Assembly: GCA_927349885.1 (NCBI GenBank) | Contig: OV651818.1 | Location: 77,129,347-77,193,346 of the forward strand | From: Psylliodes chrysocephalus | Lineage: Eukaryota; Arthropoda; Insecta; Coleoptera; Chrysomelidae | Direction of reading: 5' to 3' | Length of the DNA stretch: 64,000 bases | Shown: positions 46,455 through 57,184 of the stretch, in pieces | Layout: the number at the start of each line of letters is the position of its first letter | Position numbering within the stretch: position 1 is the stretch's first letter | Notes under the pieces: model-generated | What the model was told of the DNA's origin: nothing | Seen by the model: only the letters and a program-made list of their open reading frames with translations | The model's database searches: none | Position numbers and translations under genes: made by a program

Positions 46455-49400
46455 ACAGTTCTTCTATTTTCCGGCACATCCTAGTTTTTAAAATGATTTC
46501 AGTGAAGCAGTCCTAACGTTCGGAAAACAACTCTACAAGATATTTACGTTTATATATACCTTCCTTCTAAAAATCTGCGGCCGCGTTACTGGAACAAGCA
46601 CAGTTTCTCCGCATAATGCCTATTTCTCTGATCTCCTTAACTTAGGCCCTAATTCATTTTGCATTCGGTTCGCTGAATTTTCCATTCAAGGCTTACGGAA
46701 CGTGAAATCCCATTTAAAATATTCGTCTTGATCGTAAGGTAAATAATAACAATCTTGAGATAATACGAAACGCGGCAGTCAAGAAGACGGTTTTTGTTTT
46801 TTCTGAAATTACTTTGAATAAATTTTAAGCTATATGAATAATATACAAACAAACTTTTAGAGGTGGGGGACATCAAAATAAACATTTTTTTCTCACTAAA
46901 TATATTGTAACGTGTATTTATTTAAAATTGTTTATTATTTAATTTATTTACAACTTAACAGTAATTTATCTCAAATACTTTTTTTTTTTCGATATTAGCA
47001 CTATTAATATTTAAAACACTTATGCTCACATACTAATTTATATTGATAATTTATCTTTACACAACAATATCTATCAACTGCCTTCTACATCAGCAAAACA
47101 GCCTGTTTATACACATGAGCGGGTACGGTTGCAAATTATGGTGGATTCGTGAACTTTCCCGACAGTCCTTTGACAAAAGTACCTAATTACGTTTTGTTAG
47201 TTTTTTTATTTACGTACCTAAGTTTAATAATTTTATTACAATATTCGCATTTGTCTTATATTCACATTTATCAATTATTAGTACAAGAAAAAATAGCTGT
47301 ATATGTGAAGACAAAGATTAAACTTATGATCCTCTGGAACCACTTTTCCAGAATTTTAGTTTTTCTAGTTGTTTTTTGTCATATTGCTCTCAAATGTAAC
47401 TTGGTATTAGTGAGCCATTCCTGCAGTACCCTGTGACAGGCTTCAAGCTTCATCTGCTGTGAAGGAGGAAGTCGTCTTTCCAGCGGTTTTCCCAACAAAC
47501 AAAATGAAATAAAATGAAGGACAATTAAATTAGACACTAGACTGTAGTTTTGATTCGGGTTTTTTTTTTTAGGAAATTGAGTAGAATAGAGAATACTGTG
47601 AAACACTTTAACTAGTCACCAAACTTCTGAAAAATACCCAATGGTTTTTCCAACAAATAAAATAAAATGAAAATGTACTAATACCTATTTAATAACGCTT
47701 TTATCGCATACCCAACAGAACCGAAAAGTACGATGATAATGTTTGGTTCCTATCTTGAGTTACAGTGTATGCGGAGTCGGTACAGGATACTGGAATAATA
47801 TTTTTTGCTAACTTATTAAGACGAGCAGCAGAACGGGGTTGTAGCGAAAGAGAGCCAACGTTAGAGAGGGAGCTCAATCGGTCTTTCTGATTTATACCTC
47901 ACGACCGGACTGGTTCGGATTACGATTAGTTCGGAATGGGAGATACCATCTCCAGTTTTAATGTTTTCTTGCGGAAGAAATAAAAAAATGCTCTTTTGAC
48001 ACTTGCTGAATATATCTAGATAATTTACATGAAATTGAATGTTTAAATCAGGATTCGAATTTCGGTAAATAATGATATATTTTAAACTGAGAGGGCTCTC
48101 GCAATTTTTTTAAAAACGGAAATTTCTAGAAAACAAAAATAAGGGGGCTCTTCAGAACGTTCGCATGTGGAAATCACTTAAAATAAACATTTTTATAATT
48201 AATTAAAAATAACATTTAGTGACTCCGTCACAATCCCTCCAAAAAAATTTCAGTTAGTACCCGCATGCAAAATACGAAATTGATTTCACTCAAATTTTGT
48301 TTTTGCCTACAATTTACTTTTATCAGAATCTCAAACCCATTAATTAACCCGAGAATCTTTCAGATAAATATAGGTTATGTAAATTAATGAAACTTAGCCG
48401 TAATATTCGGTGACTACCAAGATCTCTGTAACATAATTTTATATACACCTTTAAAATTTGATTTACATATCAAATAAATGAAATTTGTTGAAAAATACAC
48501 ATTGGATTACTTTTTATTCATTTTTGACAAATTATAAATAAGTAAAACAACATCCAGCACTCAATTTCCCATGCTAATAATGGCAGTTTATCCACTACTT
48601 CGACAAAGGATCTTTTCATCGGCGTTAACGAAAAATTTATTAGTTTCATGCGAACCAGCAATTTGAATTTGGCCTCAGAAATTCTTAAATCGATTGCTAT
48701 ATGACCATTGCTACTGCCACGCCACCTTGCATCTAAGTTTAAAACGATTTCGCTCATGCGAGAAACTCATTATAATTTCTAGAAAAAGACGTGTCAATTA
48801 TATAGGGTGGGTCACGAAGAGTTATACATACTTAAATTTAATTACCTAAAGTAGACCTTGTAAAAATTCACGCATGTTAGAGTATATAATTCTACTTTTT
48901 AAGTGTCAGTTTGGATTTAATTCAGATCACATCAATATTTCTGTCGTTTGTACGTAATGCTCGAAAAAACTTCAAAACTAATTTTGGCTAATGAATTTTT
49001 CCCAACATCCGAAATTTTACTTTTTGTATACTAATTACAGAACGTTACAAACGAGAGGTACATATTCATTAGTGAAACAGATATTTTTTATCAATTGTAG
49101 TTCATCATTTATTTTGTTCTTCCACTCAGGTCTACCTAAATCACAATCGCCAAGTTTTGTTGCAAAATTTACATTTTATACGGATGGAATTTATGAATTT
49201 CCTTCACTACCAACGATCAGATCCAGCGAATGAGCGAATGTATTCTTTCCTATAAATATTTACCTTTTTTCTGTACACAGAGAGTTCTACATCGCTGACT
49301 TCAAGTTTAGATCGCAAATTTTGAAAATAATAAATTAGTTTTGTTATACAATAAATCCGAATCCTATTTCCCTTGAATGTAAAAATCCAAAATAAATTCA

Positions 49401-49800
49401 ATTAATTTTTAGCTACTCAAGGATATTATATGATTTTAACTAGTATTGTAAATTTAACTTCATTTCAGTATTATTGATAGGTGATTTATGCAGTCAAATG
49501 TTCTTCTGAAATCACATACGAGTCTACATTTACCCACCAATCTTGCTGATTGTTTCAATTTCGAAACGATTTGTATAATAAATATGCAAATTGATTGAGG
49601 CACAAACTGCAAGCAAGCAGCACTGAACTCGCATCCCACTTTCAATCGACGGCTCTGCCTCCGAAGGCATCTCATTTCAGACACTATCTAAACATCCCTC
49701 GGGCACTTGCCTTCGCAACGTCTACATGATCTGATAAATTATTAGTGCAAGGTCCTTCCTGCTTTTAAAAGGTTTTCAACGTGTGTTCACCATATCTTTT
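46455..49800. other. Intron stretch with no recognised gene
   Basis: I see no domain, tRNA or clear transposon end in these 3.3 kb. The short frames on both strands (for example 47149-47436 and 48518-48757) have no recognisable content. The last 15 bases before 49815 are the splice acceptor tract. Confidence 0.35.
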
Positions 49801-49814
49801 TTTCCTTGTTCCAG

Positions 49815-49943
49815 GAATTTCTGCTGGCGATCGATGTAACGTCGAGCGGCACGCCGGAGGAAAAACTCAAATGGGCCTTCCGCATGTATGACGTCGACGG
49901 TAATGGTGTTATAGATATCCAAGAGATGACCAAAATCGTCCAG
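49815..49943 (+). CDS. Neuronal calcium sensor protein, internal exon (EF3)
   Basis: This 129-bp exon (43 codons, phase 0) follows ttccttgttccag and ends at CAG before GTAAGA. It begins EFLLAIDVTSSGTPEEKLKW. The leading Glu completes the EF2 loop, and the stretch up to KLKWAF is the linker between the two EF pairs that is strongly conserved in neuronal calcium sensors. DVDGNGVIDIQE (residues 74-85 of the joined 149-residue fragment) is a canonical 12-residue EF3 loop with Asp, Asp, Asn, Asp and Glu in coordinating positions. The intron before it is about 23.1 kb and the one after about 13.7 kb; both are full of transposons. A long 10-bp minisatellite starts only about 300 bp after the donor. 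Both junctions preserve frame, so skipping this exon would remove EF3 without a frameshift. Confidence 0.95.
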
Positions 49944-50240
49944 GTAAGATATTTCAAATAATAAGATTAACCGTTTTTGTTATATAGCTTATTTTATGGA
50001 ATGGTCAACAATACTAAATCTAAAATGGTCAAAACCATAAATCTTAAAACAAATGCACAAATATTAAAATTATAATACAATATAAAAAACAAAAAAAATT
50101 AACCAGATACAATATGTCTTTAACATTATGATATCACTTTCATATAGATATTTTTATCACTTGTCATATAGTTGTTTTAACAAAATTAGGTATATTAATA
50201 TTTTTAATATCACTAGGGAGTGATAAGTTCCAAACAATAC

Positions 50241-50998
50241 CTATTTATAACTATTTATAACTATTTATAACTATTTATAACTATTTATAACTATTTATAA
50301 CTATTTATAACTATTTATAACTATTTATAACTATTTATAACTATTTATAACTATTTATAACTATTTATAACTATTTATAACTATAACTATTTATAACTAT
50401 TTATAACTATTTATAACTATTTATAACTATTTATAACTATTTATAACTATTTATAACTATTTATAACTATTTATAACTATTTATAACTATTTATAACTAT
50501 TTATAACTATTTATAACTATTTATAACTATTTATAACTATTTATAACTATTTATAACTATTTATAACTATTTATAACTATTTATAACTATTTATAACTAT
50601 TTATAACTATTTATAACTATTTATAACTATTTATAACTATTTATAACTATTTATAACTATTTATAACTATTTATAACTATTTATAACTATTTATAACTAT
50701 TTATAACTATTTATAACTATTTATAACTATTTATAACTATTTATAACTATTTATAACTATTTATAACTATTTATAACTATTTATAACTATTTATAACTAT
50801 AACTATTTATAACTATTTATAACTATAACTATTTATAACTATTTATAACTATTTATAACTATTTATAACTATTTATAACTATTTATAACTATTTATAACT
50901 ATTTATAACTATTTATAACTATTTATAACTATTTATAACTATTTATAACTATTTATAACTATTTATAACTATTTATAACTATTTATAATTATTTGTAA
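50241..50998. repeat. 10-bp minisatellite (ctatttataa)n, ~750 bp
   Basis: About 75 copies of ctatttataa, almost all identical, with a few shortened units (ctataactat) at about 50381, 50801 and 50824. It begins 298 bp after the donor of the exon at 49815. Confidence 0.98.
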
Positions 50999-51002
50999 CT
51001 AA

Positions 51003-51480
51003 AATTTTGTCGCTCATCCCCTTTTTGAAATAAACCTTAGTTAAGGGGATCGGCGACAATTTTTGCATCTTTCCATCAAAATCAGCATTAACCTGGGGTT
51101 TATGAAAAAAGGGGGATGGGCGACAAATGATTTTTTCCACGACAAATTTACCACAAAAAAGCGATAATTTATTCATATTAAAAAAAATGCCTTTTAAGCT
51201 CATTTTCGTGATTTATATTGCTAACTTTCCATCAAAACTAGCTTTAAAAGGTGTTCATTTCAAAAAGGGGAGTAGCGACAAATTTTGTTTTTCCAAGATA
51301 AATTTACGACAAAATATCCATATAAAAAAATTTAATTTTTACTTATTTTCGTGATAACTTTAGCGTGAAGTTATCACTACCAGGGATTATTTTGGAAAGG
51401 GGATGAGTTACAATTGTTCTTTTCCTGCGACAATTTTACGGCAAAAAAGCGACTACTTCTCCAATATTTAAAAATCCAAG
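51003..51480. repeat. Degenerate ~150-bp tandem repeat after the minisatellite
   Basis: The words aaggggatg(a)g(c)gacaa, acgacaaatttaccacaaaa and aaaaagcgat(a) recur three times (near 51110, 51275 and 51400). An inverted partial unit is at 51005-51040. No gene. Confidence 0.5.
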
Positions 51481-51540
51481 ATTCCAAAGTGGTAGTCCTA
51501 ACTTCACAGACGTCTTCCTGCGACCGCTTTGTGTATTTCA

Positions 51541-51925
51541 TCAAGAGAACATTGATTGATGTTTTTTTCTTATCATAGTTTTTTTACCATATTTTTTTTC
51601 TTGCCATATTTTTTCTTCGACTATTTGTCTCTTTCTTTCCTTTTCAGTATTTCGGTGGTATATTTTTTTGTTTCCCCTGTCAATGGATTGATTCTCTACC
51701 ATTTTGAGTTGCAAGATGTTCTCAGGATTTACTTGTCCTGTTAGATTTTCCATCCTTAGTCTCTCTCTGTGCCATCTACTAATATATAAAAATTGTAATT
51801 TCTACTGTGTCCTCCTCTTCACCACAGTAAATACATGTCTCGCTATAAAATCAGTTACATGAAATCTTTTTCTCTATGCTTGGAAGCACCCATGTCCAGT
51901 CAACATGCTAAGTTCCCCATACTTC
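51541..51925 (-). pseudogene. R1-like LINE C-terminal end with zinc knuckle
   Basis: From about 51925 downward the minus strand reads INRKYGELSMLTGHGCFQ (conserved T-G-H-G block after RNase H) and RKRFHVTDFIARH. After a frame change it reads ETCIYCGEEEDTVE (knuckle C-x2-C; the His and last Cys are damaged), then RMENLTGQVNPENILQLKMV and ENQSID, and an acidic/basic tail to 51541. It is broken by frameshifts and two stops. Coding starts upstream in sequence now replaced by the element at 51953. Confidence 0.7.
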
Positions 51926-51952
51926 CTATTAATTCATATTCCGACATCATAT

Positions 51953-52560
51953 GGGCGTTTGATTTGAAACTCGATCGAGCGAGCGTCGAGGAGACCGAGA
52001 AGTGATGACGTCACAATAGAGCATTGAATCAAATCAAATAAAACAGAGTAAAAAACATAACCTCGCTTTTTTGTGATTCTTGTTTCTGGTTTGTATGTTA
52101 GAATAGTGAGCAAAAAGTAAAGAAAATGGAAAAACTTTTAATAATAAGGGGTAATGGCCATGAAATGCAGCATTTACCACAAATGCCCGCTTCGCTCTCA
52201 TACTCCATGACTGTGATTACTGGTGATTAGATCTGGACAGAAAAAATGTATTTTCCAAACACACATTTTGTGTTTTTTATGATGAATAATTTTAGCTATA
52301 AGACAAAAGCGGCTAAGTAATTTGTTGACTTCTTGTCTGGTCTTTAATTTTGAGATTCAAATTTGTTTATAAGTTAATTAAAAAGAGATAGGTGGAGACA
52401 AAGACAAATTTCTCCCTCTTCTCGATCTTTCTGCACTGAGAACATCGAGCTCGCTCTATGTTCTCGCTCCAAAGCGAAACAAACACTTTAGGGATCTCTC
52501 GGAATGTCAATTCAAACACTTGAAGCGCTCGGAGATCTCCGATGATCAAATCAAACGCAC
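51953..52560. mobile_element. Possible TIR element (gcgtttgatttga ends)
   Basis: gggcgtttgatttgaaactc at the left is matched on the other strand by ggtgcgtttgatttgatcat at the right; both are followed by cga/gagcg words. About 610 bp. It lies between two R1-like LINE fragments on the same strand. No clear target duplication. Confidence 0.5.
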
Positions 52561-52569
52561 CACATTAGA

Positions 52570-52850
52570 GTTGTTTCGGGAAATATTGCGACAGCTCCAC
52601 CCAAAATGCGTCGGATTTGGACACAACACATCAGGTTTGAAGAAGAATTGGAGGGGACGCTTGCCGTGTCGCTATATATCCCGAAATTACTTTATTAACC
52701 GCTTAGTCCAGGCCCCTGTTGTATCTACTTCTTCTTGCCACCATTCCTGCCATCTTTGTAACAATATATTATTTGCCATTTGTGTGCCTATCCCTCATTC
52801 TGGAGTATGTAGACTTGTTGAACATCTATTAGTGTTGCCTTTTGCGCCAC
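52570..52850 (-). pseudogene. LINE post-RNase H fragment
   Basis: The minus strand encodes NILLQRWQEWWQEEVDTTGA then WTKRLIK, stop, FRDI, stop, RHG. It fits the segment between RNase H and the zinc knuckle of R1-like LINEs (WQxxWxxxxxGxWTxxLI). It may be another copy of, or the upstream part of, the LINE at 51541. Confidence 0.45.
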
Positions 52851-53079
52851 TCTTTTATTTCTCACAATTTTTGCAGTCATTTATTTTCAAAACCACTTGT
52901 TTGCTTTTCCTACAAAGGCGCCACATCGCTGGTTGAATTATTAGGTTAAAATTACCCACTCAAACGTCATAAACATCCCAACTATAATCATACACCGTTT
53001 TTCGACGAGCCTGGCGCTGTAGTATACTTAGATAATCTCACACAATCTGCGCCAGTCGAGTCGAGTGTAATTCCATCAT

Positions 53080-53260
53080 AATAATTATAAACGGTTTTGG
53101 CTAAATAGAGCCCTCAAGTGGACCATTAACGGCAAATGTCAGGTGCGCCCGTCTACGTTGTCAGTCGCTTATGTAAATCCGCCCCTTCGACGCCCGAGGG
53201 ATGGAACGGGGGTCAACGAGCACACAAATCGAGCCTGATGAGGGAATTAATGGACTGGCA
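53080..53260. other. GC-richer intronic island, function unknown
   Basis: Roughly half GC in a ~70% AT region, with words such as gtgcgcccgtctacgttgtc and gacgcccgagggatggaacg. No ORF domain, tRNA fold or repeat partner was seen. It may be a conserved regulatory sequence or an unknown repeat. Confidence 0.3.
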
Positions 53261-53529
53261 AACGCCAAGATATATTTTTATTAAAAAGCTTTTCCCTTTT
53301 TTTGTTCCTGTTTTGTTCCGGCTCGGACGAGTTAAAGGGGTGGAAAATATTAGATTGTTTGGTTAGTTGTTTGTTTTTTATTTTTGTTTACACGCCATTT
53401 TCAAATTTAGTATCTATCTTTTATATAAAATATACCGAATGATACCTTCTTCAGTATCTACAGTAATCCATATACTAAAAACTCATTGTCAAAAAACTAA
53501 TCTAGAATCTATTTAACATCTGCAAGTGC

Positions 53530-54015
53530 TAATCTATGGAAAAGATAATTAAAAGGTTGCTATGGTCAGTAGAAAAACGCAATTTGATTATGCAGAACAG
53601 AGTGGCTTTAGACAACAACGAAAGATTTAGAAAATGAAACGCATGAACACATTGGGTAAATGTATAGCTCTCTGTATTGATATTAACCGAGCATATGACA
53701 ATGAGTGGCATGATTACACAATTAAGAAACTATACAGTTGGAACATACAAGGCAACTGTCTCTTCTTCGTTAAAAACTTTTTGACAGAAATAGATCTTTT
53801 AAAGTGAGAGCCAACGCCACTATCTCCAATGAGATGATACTTAAGATCGACCTTCCACAGGATTCTACGATAGCTATTAATGATATCCTGAAAGGCCTTA
53901 AACCACCACTCAAAGCGCAGATGACTTAGTCGTATTTTGCAAGGGCAAGAACATAAACAATACCCAACAATTTATTAATTAACTGGTGACTTAGAGCAAA
54001 CTGGCTTTACCTTTT
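53530..54015 (+). pseudogene. LINE reverse transcriptase fragment
   Basis: The + strand reads QSGFRQQR (entry block), IALCIDINRAYDNEWHD (motif A; D-x-x-x-A-Y-D), then LYSWNIQGNCLFFVKNFLT. Motif B is eroded (LPQDST). It ends KPPLKAQMTADDLVVFCKGK (motif C, Ala-Asp-Asp retained). Several frame changes. Not the same family as 51541. Confidence 0.65.
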
Positions 54016-54711
54016 CTACTTCCTTAACTCGTTCAATCTTATTTTCTAAAAGAAATTGAAAATCCAAATCATCCATAAAGTTTCTGGGAATAATCTTTTA
54101 CTCCTCATGAATATAGAATCTTAATAATAAAATTTTAATCGTTTCCTGTTACAAAAGACTCAATTTTCTAAAAATTCTAGCAAACAAAGACTTTGGAGCA
54201 GATCGTCAGACATTACTTACTTTATACCGAATACTAATAAGGTCAAAATTGGAGTCAGGTTCGATTAACATAATTTGAAAAGCATTTAAATGGGAGCTAT
54301 AATATGTGGGCTATGTGGTGAGTGTATTTTCGAATTCAAGATCTTGTGGTTATACCGGAAGTGATCATGACTTTTGTTATTTCAAATCGGACACCCTGTA
54401 TATTTCAACATTTCTGAATTCTGTAATCAATTCTACACATTTTTTATCTAATATGTCCTATACCTGATAATTTGGAGGTTCCACGTATTGTGTATCTTGT
54501 CTGAAAATAAAACAGGGTAAAATTTATTGAAATTATATTGACATAAAAAAATTTGACATTAGTATTTAATTAAACATTCGAAGTGCCTTTCCTCTCTCAA
54601 CAAAAGCATGAAATTGCTTCAGTAGCTCCCTCGTTATGTAATACTTTTATCTATGTGCGATATGACAATCATATCCACACTAGTTGCACAAACTACTACT
54701 TTAGTATACAC

Positions 54712-55058
54712 CGAGAGGTAAACCACTAAATTCACTACCTGTATTTTGTAAATCACCTAAAATTCTTATGATTTCGGTAATTTCGCGGAACTATCCCTTA
54801 ATTTTATAGGATTTCGATGATTTCAGCGAAATCATTGCATAAAATATCCTATAACTTTCCTATAAATAGTCTTCAAATTACCTTTTTTTGTTTTAAAAAT
54901 TCACACCTTAATTTCTTGTTTGGTCGATCTTTTTTTTATCCACAAGAAGCAAGAAATTGATTTCGGTGATAATTTCGGATATATCGAGAGAATTTGTAGT
55001 GATTTCGGCGATTTCGAGTGAAAATGTAACCTCTATTTCGGGAGTGGTTTACCCTTCG
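54712..55058. mobile_element. 347-bp MITE of the CGAGGGGTAAAC family
   Basis: The left end is cgagaggtaaaccactaaat. The right end on the other strand is cgaagggtaaaccactcccg. The flanks gtatacac at 54704-54711 and 55059-55066 are a perfect 8-bp duplication; the ninth base (c) matches as well. gatttcgg(c/t)gatttcg-type words are repeated inside both ends. The termini match those of the 3-kb element at 17583-20622. Confidence 0.82.
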
Positions 55059-55564
55059 GTATACACCATGAATGTAATTAACTAAAAAAGATTCTCATAT
55101 TTAATATTGAATACTTGTCAGACAGTTTACAATTCACGAAACACGGTTTAAATCTTATGAAATTCAATTTTATGTTTATTTTATATCATCGTAAATCTTG
55201 GTGAGTAGTAGACAATAGATACGGAATTAAAGCGATTGACGTTTTGATTTAATCGGTTCTTGAAACGCCATATTTTACTGTCAACATTAATAACTATTGA
55301 ATCTCCTTATAATCATTTACTACATTATTTTCTAAGAATAGAACAATCCCTTTATGTTTACGCTATTTTGCTCTTTAGAATTGAGTACAAGACTGATTTC
55401 GAACAATTGCCATGTCGCATTATATTTTACCCCAACACAAATGCATTCCTCGAGAATTCTTCCCGAAACAGTGTAAGTACCAAATACTTCTTACACGTGA
55501 ATTTGAAAATTGTGTCCTAACCAACGAGATATAATGAAGTAAAGAAGTCATAAACACTATTTTG

Positions 55565-55757
55565 CTATATGACAAGTAGACGCACTTGGAGTGATGGAAA
55601 AGTGTAATCAAAATGGCGACAGAGTGATATTTTGATTAATTTAAAGTTAATAATTTTATATTTGAAGATTGACGCCATTTAAAAAAAAAAATGTCTTTAT
55701 TCTCATTAAAACTGACTAGCTCGAGTTGGACATATGACGTAAAAGTGTAATGCACTT
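55565..55757 (-). repeat. MITE-like repeat, copy 2 (inverted relative to 26990)
   Basis: Read on the minus strand: gcattacacttttacgtcat, atgtcca, aaatggcgtcaatc, cttcaaatataaaattat, gccattttgattacactttt and ccatcactccaagtgcg, the same order as 26990-27225. Confidence 0.65.
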
Positions 55758-55772
55758 TTAGTATCGTGATAG

Positions 55773-55945
55773 TGTACTGTGCCGATCAGCGGTTGTACCA
55801 TAAAATAAAAATTGGATTAACGAAAACTTCTTTATTCCTTTTTTTAGAAAAACTAATTTACTTTTTAAAAAATTAAAGTTGTCAGATTCCTAAAAACTAA
55901 CTAAATCCAAAATGCATTGCAACTACAACAATAGGCACCGCCACA
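55773..55945 (-). repeat. Gypsy 3' LTR
   Basis: 173 bp. It pairs with 62120-62282 and is preceded on the minus strand by a polypurine tract. Confidence 0.85.
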
Positions 55946-56105
55946 GTATCCCCTGCCTAAAGGCTTGGTAAGAGCTAGCTTTGAAATCTTACTGAGTGTT
56001 TCGTTGTCAGACATTTAGTGTTTTTATATTTAAGTGGATGTTCACTCTGATCTGCGTAAAAGGCCGGTTTCAATCTGTCCATGAAGACCTTGATCCCTGA
56101 GCCAT

Positions 56106-57178
56106 TTACTTCGGTTTCGAATACTTATAAGGCCCAGAAAATGGTTGATGGAGGGGCTTACGGACTGAATCGTCTCTTAAAAACACATGGCTGGATTTAT
56201 GAAGAGCAGTATGAACAAAGCATGATGACACCTTGCTAGGATTAGAGGTGGAAACGAGACGAAGGTTTCGCATGTGTGACTTGAGTTTCTGCGCGAAGGC
56301 AACTTCGTTACAGTCTTCCGCACTGTCGACAAAAAAATCCCCTGAAATCCTCAACGGCGTACCAAAAATCATTTCGACAACGGAACATTGCAGATCGTCC
56401 TTAAAACAGCTTCGAAATCCCAATAAGACCGTAGGAAGAATGTCTACTCAATCTTCCGTTTTGTGACACAGGATTGCAGCTTTTAAAACTCTATGCCAAC
56501 AGTCCATTGTCTGCGGATGATAAGCAGCTCCTCGACTCCTTTGGATTCCAACTAAATTGTTAAGCCCTCTCAGTAGTCTAGACTTGAACTGTTTACCTTG
56601 GTCAGTTATAATGGTGCAAGGCGATCCAAAGGTACATACCCATTCGGAGTAAAAAGCTGATGCGACTGTTTCAGCTGTTGTGTCTGCAATTGGTACAACA
56701 GCTGGCCATCTAGAAAACCTGTCAATCATCGTTAGACAATATCTATAAGCTTGCGAAAGTGGTCCCACAGTGTCTAAGTGGATATGTTGACGCAAAATTT
56801 TGTCCATCTTTTTTCATATTTGGCCAAACGAATCTTTGTCGAATTAAATTAATCGTTCCCCGTACGCCTGGGTGGGCCATTCCATGACTCATACTAAAAA
56901 TTTTGTTTCGATGACTCTTGGGTGCAAAAGGTCGAATTTGATCTTCGGAAACATCACGGTAGATCCCTTGAGAAGAGTTAAAAGGGGTAAATAACTGAAG
57001 TTTCAAAGAGCCGTTATTTGTCTTTAACAAATCTTGGATCGTTATTTTGTTCTCTTCAGGTTCAATCACTGGCGATGTCGAAATAGTCTCCAAGCGGGAG
57101 AGCGAATCTGCTATGTGGATTTGGTCAGAAGAAATATTTATAATGTGGGTGGAAAATTGGCCGATAAAGTCGAGTTGT
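56106..57178 (-). pseudogene. Gypsy integrase remnant
   Basis: From 57093 the frame has SHRNKIFSMSHGMAHPGVRG and FVWPNMKKD, the H2C2 zinc-binding part (its Cys pair is damaged). From 56807, HLDTVGPLSQAYRYCLTMID contains the first core Asp and CTIITDQGKQFKSRLLRGL the second. AAYHPQTMDCWHRVLKAAIL is where the catalytic Glu should be, but it is missing. The frame 56423-56106 continues towards the C-terminal domain. Inactive. Confidence 0.85.
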
Positions 57179-57184
57179 CTAGCT

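Noticed and set aside
50241..50998. CRISPR array
   Set aside because: Unit is a contiguous 10-bp tandem repeat with no unique spacers, in a eukaryotic intron.
52520..52936. 138-codon + strand frame
   Set aside because: The opposite strand carries recognisable LINE sequence (WQEWWQEEV..., GAWTKRLIK), so this frame is an antisense shadow.
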